Assembly: GCA_039630445.1 (NCBI GenBank)
Contig: JBCNVA010000060.1
Span: 1-64,000 of the forward strand
Length of the DNA: 64,000 bases
Source of the DNA: HRBIN15 sp039630445
GTDB taxonomy: Bacteria > Armatimonadota > Fimbriimonadia > Fimbriimonadales > GBS-DC
Direction: 5' to 3'
The notes beneath the pieces are model-generated. The model was not told the origin of the DNA. It saw only the letters and a program-made list of their open reading frames with translations, and ran no database searches. This document shows positions 26,258 to 34,652 of the stretch, one piece after another (the stretch's first letter is position 1; each line of letters begins with the position of its first letter). Position numbers and translations under genes: made by a program.

Positions 26258-27985
26258 TCAGACGGTCTCCAGCCGCGCGGCGTGATAGAGGCGGGCGTAG
26301 TAGCCGTTGCGGGCTAATAGCTCCTGATGCGTGCCCTGCTCTTTCAGCTCGCCGCGATGCAGCACCAAAATTCGGTCAGCGCACTGCACCGTCGTCCAGC
26401 GATGGGCGATAATCAGGGTGGTGCGCTTGCCCCGCCCCTCCTCGATCACGCGCTGGATCATCCGCTCCGATACAGGGTCCAACGCAGCGGTCGCCTCGTC
26501 CAGGATCAGGATGCGCGGGTCGCGAAGGAGGGCGCGTGCAATCGCTATCCGCTGGCTCTCACCCCCAGAGAGGCGCACCCCCTTATCGCCAAGCAGCGTG
26601 TGGTACCCCTCTGGCAAGCGCTCGATGAATTCGTGGGCGTGCGCGGCGCGGGCAGCTGCCTCGATCTCCTCCATGCTGGCGTTGGGCTTGCCGTAAGCAA
26701 TGTTCTCAGCGATTGTGCCCACAAACAGCACCGTCTGCTGGGGCACGACCCCAATCTGCTGGCGCAGGCTCTCCAGCTGCACCCGACTCAAGTCATACCC
26801 ATCGATGCGAATCACGCCCTGCTGCGGGGTGTAGAAGCGTAGCAGCAGATCCACCAAGGTGCTTTTGCCTGCGCCCGAATGCCCCACCAGAGCAACCACC
26901 TCGCCCGGCTCGATGGTGAACGAGAGGTTGCGCAACGCCTGCTCGCCAGTCGGATAGCGAAAGGAGACATTTTCGAACTCGATGCGTCCCTGCAGGCGCG
27001 GCAGCGGGATCGCATCGGGCGCGTCGTACACCTCCGGCTCCACATCCAGCACCTCGCGAAAGATGCGCTCCGCTGCCGCACGGATCTGCTTGCGAGTCAG
27101 CACAATCGAACCGACACCGTTGGCTGCCTGCGCAATCTGATGCAGCAGGAACAGGAAGCTCATCAGCTGCCCCGTGCTCATGTGCCCCGAGGCGACCTGA
27201 TGCCCACCAAACCATAGCACCAGCGCAATACTCACCGCGCCGATGAACTCCACCGTGGGGCGCAGGCGCGCCCGACGACGCTCCCCTTTGAGCGAATGGC
27301 GCAATACCTGCCGATTGCGCAGGGCAAACCGCTCGATCTCGCGATCCTCCATCGCGAAGGCTTTGACGATGCGCACGCCCGAAAGCGTCTCCTGCACCAG
27401 CGCAGTGATGTCCGCCAGCGCGCCCTGCGTCTGATGCGTGATGCGATGAATCTGTCGCCCTAATCGCTGAATCAGCAGCGCAATCGCAGGCAGCGCGAGG
27501 CACGCCAGCAACGCTAACCGCCAGTTCAGATAGAAAATGTAAATCAAGAACGCCACGATGCGCAACGGGGCATCCAGCACATCGCGCACCAACACAACCC
27601 CACCCTGCAGCACAGGTACATCATTTGTCAGAATTGACTGCAACGCGCCCACCTGACGCGACTGAAAGAAGCTCAGCGGGAGCCGCTGCATGTGTGCAAA
27701 CACATCCTCGCGCAGGTGCGCCATCATCCGCTGCGCCGCTAACGCAAGATAGTAGACATGCCCGTAGGAGAAGAACCACTTCAGCGCGAACACCCCAACG
27801 ACAATCAACGAGATGGTGTTCAGCTGCGCTGGGTCTTTGAACTCCATCGACTGGATGACGCGCTCCAGCAGGTAGGCGGTGAACCCAGTGATGGCGGTGA
27901 CACCGACGGCGCAAATGAGCGCAACCAGCAGCGGTTTCCACTGCCGCGCGACATACCGCCAGAACCTGCGCTCAATTGCGTCCAT
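26258..27985 (-). CDS. ABC exporter, fused permease and ATPase
   Basis: Half-transporter of 575 aa of the MsbA/LmrA type, expected to dimerise in the inner membrane and export lipid or drug-like substrates. Six membrane helices lie in about 20-300. The ATPase domain (about 330-570) has GHSGAGKST, Q-loop GVVPQQTVLF, signature LSGGESQ, Walker B ILILDEATA and switch IIAHR. The start at 27985 is 9 bp after the stop of the nuclease gene, so it is the last gene of the leftward operon beginning at 31811. Substrate cannot be told from sequence. Confidence 0.94.
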   Translation of the reverse strand: MDAIERRFWRYVARQWKPLLVALICAVGVTAITGFTAYLLERVIQSMEFKDPAQLNTISLIVVGVFALKWFFSYGHVYYLALAAQRMMAHLREDVFAHMQRLPLSFFQSRQVGALQSILTNDVPVLQGGVVLVRDVLDAPLRIVAFLIYIFYLNWRLALLACLALPAIALLIQRLGRQIHRITHQTQGALADITALVQETLSGVRIVKAFAMEDREIERFALRNRQVLRHSLKGERRRARLRPTVEFIGAVSIALVLWFGGHQVASGHMSTGQLMSFLFLLHQIAQAANGVGSIVLTRKQIRAAAERIFREVLDVEPEVYDAPDAIPLPRLQGRIEFENVSFRYPTGEQALRNLSFTIEPGEVVALVGHSGAGKSTLVDLLLRFYTPQQGVIRIDGYDLSRVQLESLRQQIGVVPQQTVLFVGTIAENIAYGKPNASMEEIEAAARAAHAHEFIERLPEGYHTLLGDKGVRLSGGESQRIAIARALLRDPRILILDEATAALDPVSERMIQRVIEEGRGKRTTLIIAHRWTTVQCADRILVLHRGELKEQGTHQELLARNGYYARLYHAARLETV

Positions 27986-27994
27986 CAGCGCATG

Positions 27995-28768
27995 TTATAC
28001 CTCGCCTTCAGGCAAGGTCAGTCCGAAGTGACGCATGCAAAGGGGCAGATATTCGCACTCCACGCAGTGGGCAATCGGCTCTGGCTGCAGCTGCTCAAAG
28101 TCGGTGTCTAAAATTTGGTGGGCAATATCGTCCAGCAGCAGGGCGAACTCCTGCAGCTGGTCCGGGGCAAGGGCAACGGTCGCTTTCTCGCCCGCGCGCA
28201 GGGCGTAAATCGAGATGAGAAGTGGGCGATCTGGGTAGTAGTGCTGAAGCAGCAGCGCATAGCAGTGGAGGGCAAGATCGTTCGCCACCTGTTCCTCCGT
28301 CACGACGAGGCGCTGGCTCTTGTAGTCGATAATCTCCAGCGTGCCATCGGGATACTCGTCCACGCGATCGATTCGCCCCAGCAGCACATAGTCGCCCCGA
28401 TCCATGCGCAGGAGCTTCTCGGTCAGCAGCGTGCGGGCAGGTGAGGGTTGGGCTGCCTGACGCGCGTAGTAGTCGGTGATGAGTGCGTGTCCTATCTGCT
28501 TGTGCGCCTCGCTCTGTTCGGGCGTTTCGAAGCCCTCTGCGCTCCAGAGTGCTTCCAGCGCATGCGCGACCTGTTCAGGGGAGAGGACTTCGACACCGCC
28601 CAGCTCATGGAACACCTGTAGCACGCGGTGCAGGTTTGCCCCCATCGCCAGCGCCGGGTTCGGACGGCGGAACTGACGTCCCAGCGGCGAGAGATACGCC
28701 CAATAGTATTTCACTCGGCAGGTCAGATAGGTCTGGATGCGTGTGGGGCTGAGCGTGGGCTTACGCAT
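27995..28768 (-). CDS. RecB/Cas4-like PD-(D/E)XK nuclease with Fe-S cluster
   Basis: Protein of 257 aa of the PDDEXK_1/AddB-C family. The nuclease core is visible as GRIDRVDEY then LEIIDYKSQR (Asp and the D-x-K catalytic pair). Four cysteines sit as in Cas4/AddB: Cys17 in the N-terminal helix and Cys235-x2-Cys238-x5-Cys244 at the C-terminus, predicting a 4Fe-4S cluster that staples the fold. The start at 28768 overlaps the end of the triple-GAF gene by 8 bp (ATG inside the stop region), giving tight coupling; the frame is open 29 codons further but that part is shadow sequence. No CRISPR array, cas1 or recB partner is nearby, so it is a stand-alone nuclease. Confidence 0.9.
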   Translation of the reverse strand: MRKPTLSPTRIQTYLTCRVKYYWAYLSPLGRQFRRPNPALAMGANLHRVLQVFHELGGVEVLSPEQVAHALEALWSAEGFETPEQSEAHKQIGHALITDYYARQAAQPSPARTLLTEKLLRMDRGDYVLLGRIDRVDEYPDGTLEIIDYKSQRLVVTEEQVANDLALHCYALLLQHYYPDRPLLISIYALRAGEKATVALAPDQLQEFALLLDDIAHQILDTDFEQLQPEPIAHCVECEYLPLCMRHFGLTLPEGEV

Positions 28769-30233
28769 AGGTTCGGTTCTCCAGCGTCTGCAGGCGGAGT
28801 GCACCGAAGTTCGCCAGCATAAAGAGCACCTCCACCTCCGCCAAGGTGAACTCACGCGCGGTTTTCGTGAGCAACAGGATCACGCCAAATGCCTGTTCCG
28901 CTGCCTGCAACGGCACCGCCAGCGCCGACTGATAGGCGCCTGGCAACGGCTCTTTGCGATTCTGTGGATGATGTTTCAGGTCAATCGCGGCAAGCGGCGC
29001 GTTAAAGGCATAGACCCAACCGGGCAGGCTGTACTGCGCATCTGGATAGTGGATCAGCAAGGCATCCTCGGGTGGCTTAACGCATACAGGTTGTAGCCGC
29101 TGAGATGCGCTCTGGCTTGCAGGTGAACCAAAGTAAATCACGCAGTGGTCAGCAGGCACGAGCCGAAGGGCGTTCTCGGCAAGCAGTGCCAGCCACTCCT
29201 GAACAGCGCAGACTTCGCTCAACTTCAACGAGAATTCGTACAGGATGGTCAGATACTGGGCGCGACAGGCGAGCTGCTCATGGAGCATCGCGTGCCCAAT
29301 CAGCAGCGCGATATGCCCTATTAGCTCGTGCAGAGGAATAGGGAGGTTAGCAAGCGGGGTTTGACCCTCGCTTGCACCTGACGCTCCCGACGACCGAATG
29401 CCAATTGCTAACACACCGAGGGGACGCCCTGCCAGCCTGAGCGGAAACAGCTCGGCATTCAGCCCTTGCTCGGTAGCGAGCGTGCAAGGCGATTCTTGCC
29501 AATCGGGCGGCAAGGTCGCTGGCTCAATCACTTCGGGCAGCAGGGACGCGCCGTAGCGCAGGATGCATACCAAGCGCGTGCGCTCCTCATTATAGAGCCA
29601 GATTCCGCCCGTCAGGGGCGAGGTGGCGCGCAGCACCGGCTCCACGAGTTGCAGCACGCGCTGGAGGCTCACTTCCGCGCTTAGTGGCTCGGCGAGGTGA
29701 TGCAACCATTCCAGCGCACGCTCGCGCCCTGCCAGCGTCTGCCGAAGCGCATGGAGATGAACTCCGATTGTAAAGAGAGGAGCAATCTGGAGGAGCAGTG
29801 CCTCGTCGTGGTCGGTGAACGGCTCATGCTGGCGCTGGTTGACCAGCACCAGCGCGCCGCCCGATAGCCCGGGCAGCGGGATGCCGATGCCGGAGTGCAA
29901 TCCTTTGAAGCCGCGACGCACGCCCCGCGAATGCTGTTCCCGTTCGCCCGCGTTGTAATAGCGCCAGGGCGTGCGCTTTTGCAGCAGTTCATCCAGCACG
30001 GTCTCCTCAGGGCGCAGGCGCAAGCCACGTAACTCTTCCGCGCCCTGCCCACTCACGAGGGCGAACTCGATCTCCTGCTGGGCGGGCAACAGCAACAGAG
30101 CCGTTTGTGCTGCAGTCTGCTTGCGTGTCCACTCCAGCACCTCGTCCAGCAGCGCAAAGGGGTCCACACCCCCCTGCAGGCGGCGCAACCAGCTATCTCC
30201 TTCCGGGCGCGCCCACAGCGCGGTCAGCAGCAT
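28761..30233 (-). CDS. triple-GAF domain protein without output domain
   Basis: Soluble protein of 490 aa made of three GAF-like sensor modules, about 18-165, 175-325 and 335-485. Each shows alternating beta strands with a hydrophobic core (GIGIPLPGLSGGALVLVNQ; ELFPLRLAGRPLGVLAIG; SALAVPLQAAEQAFGVILLL). There is no kinase, cyclase, GGDEF or HTH output, so any signal must pass to a partner. It overlaps the nuclease gene by 8 bp and lies 24 bp after the dockerin propeller gene. GGAGGT close to ATG 30233 is the ribosome site. Ligand unknown. Confidence 0.85.
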   Translation of the reverse strand: MLLTALWARPEGDSWLRRLQGGVDPFALLDEVLEWTRKQTAAQTALLLLPAQQEIEFALVSGQGAEELRGLRLRPEETVLDELLQKRTPWRYYNAGEREQHSRGVRRGFKGLHSGIGIPLPGLSGGALVLVNQRQHEPFTDHDEALLLQIAPLFTIGVHLHALRQTLAGRERALEWLHHLAEPLSAEVSLQRVLQLVEPVLRATSPLTGGIWLYNEERTRLVCILRYGASLLPEVIEPATLPPDWQESPCTLATEQGLNAELFPLRLAGRPLGVLAIGIRSSGASGASEGQTPLANLPIPLHELIGHIALLIGHAMLHEQLACRAQYLTILYEFSLKLSEVCAVQEWLALLAENALRLVPADHCVIYFGSPASQSASQRLQPVCVKPPEDALLIHYPDAQYSLPGWVYAFNAPLAAIDLKHHPQNRKEPLPGAYQSALAVPLQAAEQAFGVILLLTKTAREFTLAEVEVLFMLANFGALRLQTLENRTYA

Positions 30234-30257
30234 CCCACCTCCAGCCTTCTCGCGCCC

Positions 30258-31811
30258 TTATTCACCCTCACCTCTTGAGCCAAAGTTGAACAGCACAATC
30301 AGCAGGTCGGCATCGTCCACATAGCCATCACCTGTGAGATCCAGCTCAGGGTTTATGGTGTCGTAAGCCATCAGGATAGTTAGCAGGTCCTCGTCGTCCA
30401 CGACGCCGTCGGCATTCAGGTCGCCATTCCCCAGCACCACGCGCACATAGCCAGGCGAATCGGTCTCGATATGCACATTCCGCACCACACCCGGTAGCGA
30501 GTGGCGCAGGCGGATTTTGATGTCATGCTCGCCCACTGGCGTCTCTGAGAGGGAGAAGTTGCCGTCGGCGTCGAGGGGGGCGACCATTTCGTACTTCAGC
30601 TCGCCATCCTGATAGAACTGCACGACCGCCTCCAGCCCTGCGTAGCTTCCGTTCCAGCCCTCCAGCTCGGTGTCACCCATGAGAAAACCGCTGAGCGGAC
30701 CAAAAGCATACAGTTGTCCAGTAGCATCTAAGTAATAAACAGTGCCGTCGGCTCCTATAGCCATAGCGCTGCGGTGGTTGGGAAGCGCCGGGTAGAAGGA
30801 CCAGCGAATCAGCCCATTCGCGGGATTAACAGCATACAGCTGCCATCCTAATACATACACAGTGCCATCCGCACCAATCGCAGGGGTTGAACCGCGTGTG
30901 CCAATACTGGCGCGCCACCTTAAAACTCCATTGTGGCTGAATTTATACAGATAAAGGTCTCGTGAGCCAAAATAGACGGCGTCGGGGGCCACAGCGGGAC
31001 CTGTATCGATGATGCCAAAAGTTAGGTAGCGCCACAGGAGCTGACCTGACAAATTCACGGCACGGAACGCATAGTCCCACGAGCCAAAGAAAAGGCGATT
31101 GGAGCCGAGGGCGATGGCTCCGGTAATCGGGTAGAACACGGGAAACCGCCACAGGATTGTGCCATCGGGGCGGATTGCGTAGAGCTGATTGGAGGCGCCC
31201 ACATAAATCGTTCCATCATTCCCGAAGCATGGGGTACTGTTCGCTTCCCATCCCAGGTAGACGCGCCAAGCGACCGTTCCATCGGGGTTCACGCAATAAA
31301 GATAGCCCCCTGGAGACTGACCATTCGTCACATAGATGCGACCGTCGGGACCGATGGCAGGTGAGGAGCGCACTTCCGTCCCGCCCAAATAGAGGCTCCA
31401 GCGCAGCGTACCATTCGGATTAAGGGCAATCAGCAGGGCGTCGTTCGGGTTGCCAATCACATAAATGGTGCCGTCGACCCCGATAGCAGGAGTTGAGAAC
31501 GGAACGCCGATCCCTGCCGACCATCGCCAGCGACGGGTTCCGTTGGGATTCACGGCGTCTACCCCTGCTGCACAAGGCACATAGATGGTGCCGTCGGCAG
31601 CCACAGCGGGCGAAGCAAAGGTACGGCTCCCCGCATTGTAGATCCAGCGGACACTCCCATTGGTCGGTGCACCTAGGGTGGTGCAGCGAGTGTTCTGGTA
31701 GTCACGCCCCAGCGAAGGCCACGGTGCGTTCGGCTGTAGCTGCGCCCATAAAACGCTCTGCAAAGTGCACAGGGCGATACCAGTTCCTAAAAATCGTCTC
31801 CATCTGCTCAT
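30258..31811 (-). CDS. secreted PQQ-like beta-propeller protein with dockerin-like C-terminus
   Basis: Exported protein of 517 aa. A signal peptide (to about LWAQ, residue 24) is followed by about seven blades with repeating SPAVAADGTIYV-type strands, each ending near NPNGT, as in outer-membrane assembly-type or PQQ propellers. A carboxypeptidase-regulatory-like segment (about 365-450) leads to two EF-hand-like dockerin repeats, LNADGVVDDEDLL and TGDGYVDDADLL. Dockerin-like tails are common in proteins of this kind of bacterium without cellulosomes. GGAGA before ATG 31811 and TATAAT at 31838-31833 set start and promoter. It heads the operon continuing through the GAF, nuclease and ABC genes, though with only short gaps and no certain functional tie. 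Confidence 0.88.
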   Translation of the reverse strand: MSRWRRFLGTGIALCTLQSVLWAQLQPNAPWPSLGRDYQNTRCTTLGAPTNGSVRWIYNAGSRTFASPAVAADGTIYVPCAAGVDAVNPNGTRRWRWSAGIGVPFSTPAIGVDGTIYVIGNPNDALLIALNPNGTLRWSLYLGGTEVRSSPAIGPDGRIYVTNGQSPGGYLYCVNPDGTVAWRVYLGWEANSTPCFGNDGTIYVGASNQLYAIRPDGTILWRFPVFYPITGAIALGSNRLFFGSWDYAFRAVNLSGQLLWRYLTFGIIDTGPAVAPDAVYFGSRDLYLYKFSHNGVLRWRASIGTRGSTPAIGADGTVYVLGWQLYAVNPANGLIRWSFYPALPNHRSAMAIGADGTVYYLDATGQLYAFGPLSGFLMGDTELEGWNGSYAGLEAVVQFYQDGELKYEMVAPLDADGNFSLSETPVGEHDIKIRLRHSLPGVVRNVHIETDSPGYVRVVLGNGDLNADGVVDDEDLLTILMAYDTINPELDLTGDGYVDDADLLIVLFNFGSRGEGE

Positions 31812-31832
31812 GGCGTCTCCTCTCGCGTGTCT

Positions 31833-31838
31833 ATTATA
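31833..31838 (-). promoter_or_regulatory. -10 box of the propeller-GAF-nuclease-ABC operon
   Basis: TATAAT on the minus strand 21 nt upstream of ATG 31811, leaving a leader of about 15 nt that contains the GGAGA ribosome site. Confidence 0.6.
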
Positions 31839-31885
31839 CACCATTTTCACCGCTTAATGCCCCTGCAAAATCGCTCGTTATCCCC

Positions 31886-31914
31886 TTTACACACGGCTTA
31901 CCATTAGGTATACT
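31886..31914 (+). promoter_or_regulatory. promoter of a leaderless ispH mRNA
   Basis: TTTACA (31886-31891), a 17-nt spacer and TATACT (31909-31914) preceded by GG; the -10 box ends 8 nt before ATG 31923. This is the clearest complete promoter of the leaderless group. Confidence 0.8.
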
Positions 31915-31922
31915 GAGGGCGT

Positions 31923-32879
31923 ATGGAGAAGATAATCCTGGCGGCACCGCGCGGATTCTGCGCAGGGGTAGCCTATGCGATTGAGGTGGTGGAGCTGGCG
32001 CTAAAGGCGTTCGGCACGCCCCTCTATGTGCGCCATGCGATTGTGCATAATGAGCATGTGGTGCGCTCCTTTGAGCAGCGGGGCGTCATCTTTGTAGAGG
32101 ATCTGGAGGAGGTGCCGCCAGGTGCCACGGTGGTGTTCAGCGCGCATGGAGTGCCCCCCTCGGTACGCCAGCAAGCGGCAGAGCGTGGGCTGCGCGTGAT
32201 CGATGCGACCTGCCCCTTAGTCAGCAAGGTGCATCGTGAGATCACGCGCTTCGCCCGCCAAGGCTATCACATCCTCTATATTGGGCATCGCGGGCATGTA
32301 GAAGCGATCGGCAGCATGGGACATGCACCCGGTCAAATCACACTTATTGACAGCATCGCAGAGGCGGAGCGGGTCCAGCCGCCTTCCGACCGTCCACTTG
32401 CCGTCGCGACGCAGACCACGCTGAGCGTGGACGAGGTGAACGCTATCCTGAAGGTGCTACGCCGCCGTTTCCCCCATCTGCAGCTCCCGCCCAAAGAGGA
32501 CATCTGCTACGCCACGACCAATCGGCAAGCGGCGGTCAAAGCGCTCGCCCAGCGATGCGACATGGTGCTGGTAGTCGGCAGCCAGACCAGCAGCAACTCG
32601 AACCGCCTGCGCGAAGTGGCGGAGGCGCAGGGCGTGCCCGCCTATCTGCTGCTGGAGCCACACGAGGTGCAGCCTGAATGGGCACAGACCTATCGCGTGA
32701 TTGGCGTCACCAGCGGCGCCTCCACCCCCGAAGAATCGACCGAAGCGATTATCGGCGAGCTGTTGCGCTATAGCCCGAACGCCGTTGTCGAAACGCTCCA
32801 GCTAATGGAGGAGCAGATCGAGTTTATCCCCCCGCGCACACTGATTGCACAAGCCCAATTAGGCGCGGGCGTTCAGTAA
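31923..32879 (+). CDS. ispH: 4-hydroxy-3-methylbut-2-enyl diphosphate reductase
   Basis: Last enzyme of the MEP isoprenoid pathway, 318 aa, a 4Fe-4S protein making IPP and DMAPP from HMBPP. The three cluster cysteines are present: Cys13 (PRGFCAGV), Cys97 (DATCPLV) and Cys195 (DICYATTNRQ). The substrate motifs VFSAHGVPPSV, VGSQTSSNSNRL and GVTSGASTP are intact. The start is fixed by the promoter, whose -10 box lies 8 nt upstream. The gene converges on the GNAT operon. Confidence 0.97.
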   Translation: MEKIILAAPRGFCAGVAYAIEVVELALKAFGTPLYVRHAIVHNEHVVRSFEQRGVIFVEDLEEVPPGATVVFSAHGVPPSVRQQAAERGLRVIDATCPLVSKVHREITRFARQGYHILYIGHRGHVEAIGSMGHAPGQITLIDSIAEAERVQPPSDRPLAVATQTTLSVDEVNAILKVLRRRFPHLQLPPKEDICYATTNRQAAVKALAQRCDMVLVVGSQTSSNSNRLREVAEAQGVPAYLLLEPHEVQPEWAQTYRVIGVTSGASTPEESTEAIIGELLRYSPNAVVETLQLMEEQIEFIPPRTLIAQAQLGAGVQ

Positions 32880-32899
32880 ACGGCGTAGGCAATCTTGGC

Positions 32900-33997
32900 T
32901 CAGAACGAGTCGGCAGGCAGAAAGAGCGCAGGTCGCGGCGGGAAGCGTTTTCGAAGCGTATCTGGCAAGCTCCCCATGTCGGGCAGATCTAACTCGCCAT
33001 ACAGCCCGAACAGCAGGCGCAACGCCTGCGACACGCTCAGGGTTTCGATTTCGGCTGGCACGAGGGTACCGCTTAGCCGTTCAAACGCCTCCCACAACCG
33101 TTCCCGATGTCCTACCCGCACCATCGGATGGCGCTGCGGCACAAACATCAGTCCCGACACGCGCGGGCGCAAGATACGCTCGGCGTCTGGCAGTGAAAGG
33201 AACCAGCGGATATGCTCGGCACCTGCCAGAAACGCCATATTATTCACGAAGCCAATCACGGCATCCACGAAAGCAGGCTCCAATACTTCCCCACCCATCT
33301 CGGTCAGCGAAATCGCCTCCACCTGCCGTGAGCCGTCTTCCGCATGGCGGTAGTGCGTCTCTATTGCCAGATAACCGAGCGGCTCACCCACACACTCCAC
33401 AATATAGAATCCGCGTCGCCAGTTCTCGTCTTCCCAGCGCAGCCACACATGCCAGTAGCGCTCATCCCGAATCACTGTGAAGGGATGGTCGGCGTAAGTG
33501 CGCTCATGCCAGCGACGCACCCGAGGTAAATCGTCAGGCGCGGCGACACGAAAGTGCCAATCCTCCGAGAGGGGCATCGGCTGTGGTACCGAAACAGGCA
33601 GGGGAAGCGTCAACACTTCCCAGCCTAAGCGCGCGTAGAAGGAATGAATGCCTGTGAAAAGTAGCCCGAACAGGAAGTCCTCGCTATCGATCACCTCATG
33701 GGCGTCATGCATCAGGCGCGAAGCGAACCCCTGACCGCGGTAGGCGGGCAAAGTCGCTACATTCGCAATACCCGCCATCCACACGCGCTGCCCGTTCAGG
33801 CGCACAGCACGCCGCACAATCTGCACCGTGGAGACCAATCGCCCCTCCAGCTCGCATACGCGCGTGTAGTCAGGCTTCCATAGCGGATCGTCAAAGTAGC
33901 GGACAAAATAGTCCGCACCAGGTGAAAAGACCTGGGTCCACAGCTGCAAACATTCGGACTGCTCGTCAGCACGCAAGGCACGAAAGCGGGGCTTCAT
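32900..33997 (-). CDS. double-GNAT acetyltransferase (Eis-like)
   Basis: Protein of 365 aa. The first GNAT domain (about 1-135) has a clear acetyl-CoA loop, LPAYRGQGFASRLM. A second, more diverged GNAT-like half (about 140-290) and a C-terminal segment follow, a layout like Eis/enhanced-intracellular-survival acetyltransferases. Substrate unknown. The ATG at 33997 overlaps the TGA of the zinc-ribbon gene (TGATG); a GTG one codon earlier is the alternative. Third gene of a tightly overlapping operon starting at 34550. Confidence 0.85.
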   Translation of the reverse strand: MKPRFRALRADEQSECLQLWTQVFSPGADYFVRYFDDPLWKPDYTRVCELEGRLVSTVQIVRRAVRLNGQRVWMAGIANVATLPAYRGQGFASRLMHDAHEVIDSEDFLFGLLFTGIHSFYARLGWEVLTLPLPVSVPQPMPLSEDWHFRVAAPDDLPRVRRWHERTYADHPFTVIRDERYWHVWLRWEDENWRRGFYIVECVGEPLGYLAIETHYRHAEDGSRQVEAISLTEMGGEVLEPAFVDAVIGFVNNMAFLAGAEHIRWFLSLPDAERILRPRVSGLMFVPQRHPMVRVGHRERLWEAFERLSGTLVPAEIETLSVSQALRLLFGLYGELDLPDMGSLPDTLRKRFPPRPALFLPADSF

Positions 33998-34290
33998 CAC
34001 TCACCCATCTCTTCTGGCAGCTCCTCACCTACCTCGAACAGGTCTTCGCCCACAATCCGCTTGCGCTCCTCAGCGGCTAAATCTTCCAGACCTACCTCGC
34101 CCTCCACGAAGGCGATTTCTTCATCTGGACCGATCACGAGGCGCTCTTCCTCATCCTCCGCGATGGGCAAGGGAAACCACTGCTGTGGGTTCACCTTGCG
34201 GCAGTTGTCGCACACAAAGCGGATGTTGACCGACGCCATCCAGAGAGGGATTTTATCCATCGGCTTGCCACACTCTGAGCAGGTAATCAT
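33997..34290 (-). CDS. small zinc-ribbon protein
   Basis: Protein of 97 aa. The N-terminal 35 residues form a zinc ribbon with two CxxC knuckles, CSECGK and CDNC; the rest is very acidic (runs such as AEDEEERL). The start at 34290 follows GGGAGG and overlaps the stop of the upstream membrane-protein gene (ATGA). Likely a nucleic-acid or protein adaptor; no specific family recognised. Confidence 0.8.
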   Translation of the reverse strand: MITCSECGKPMDKIPLWMASVNIRFVCDNCRKVNPQQWFPLPIAEDEEERLVIGPDEEIAFVEGEVGLEDLAAEERKRIVGEDLFEVGEELPEEMGE

Positions 34291-34550
34291 CGTGTTGTCG
34301 CCTCCCGTTGACCGCGTGTGGGCTGGTCGCTCTTTTGGGCGCTCCCTTCCAGCTCGCGCAGATACTGGCGATGGGACAGAATGCCGTTGATGAGCATCAC
34401 GACGGCTGCGAGCAAATAGAGCCACGCCAGATTCGGATCGACATCCTGACCGGGATCCGCAATCACCTCGTTACCCCGGGCTAACCCGATTAGCCCGATG
34501 GTTGCCAGAATCAGCGCGATCCAGAAATCGGTCTTCTTCCACCAGCCCAT
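34287..34550 (-). CDS. small two-helix membrane protein
   Basis: Protein of 87 aa with membrane helices at about 8-24 and 42-60 and a charged C-terminal tail. No family recognised. First gene of the overlapping trio with the zinc-ribbon and GNAT genes. TATAAT at 34567-34562 leaves only about 4 nt of leader before ATG 34550, so it is nearly leaderless. Confidence 0.75.
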   Translation of the reverse strand: MGWWKKTDFWIALILATIGLIGLARGNEVIADPGQDVDPNLAWLYLLAAVVMLINGILSHRQYLRELEGSAQKSDQPTRGQREATTR

Positions 34551-34561
34551 AGCGATTAAGC

Positions 34562-34567
34562 ATTATA
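34562..34567 (-). promoter_or_regulatory. -10 box of the membrane-zinc-ribbon-GNAT operon
   Basis: TATAAT preceded by GG on the minus strand, 11 nt before ATG 34550. Confidence 0.6.
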
Positions 34568-34640
34568 CCTTGCACCATTTCCTCCGCGATGGGTTGCTGC
34601 GTGAAAACTGATAAGCCGCCTTCAGGGCACGGCACTCGGA

Positions 34641-34646
34641 TATACT
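34641..34646 (+). promoter_or_regulatory. -10 box for a leaderless lnt mRNA
   Basis: TATACT (context CGGATATACT) lies 6 nt before the GTG at 34653; no ribosome site. Divergent from the -10 at 34562-34567. Confidence 0.6.
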
Positions 34647-34652
34647 CCTGCT

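Noticed and set aside
27995..28768. Cas4 of a CRISPR locus
   Set aside because: Fe-S nuclease fold fits, but no repeats, cas1 or cas2 lie in the window.
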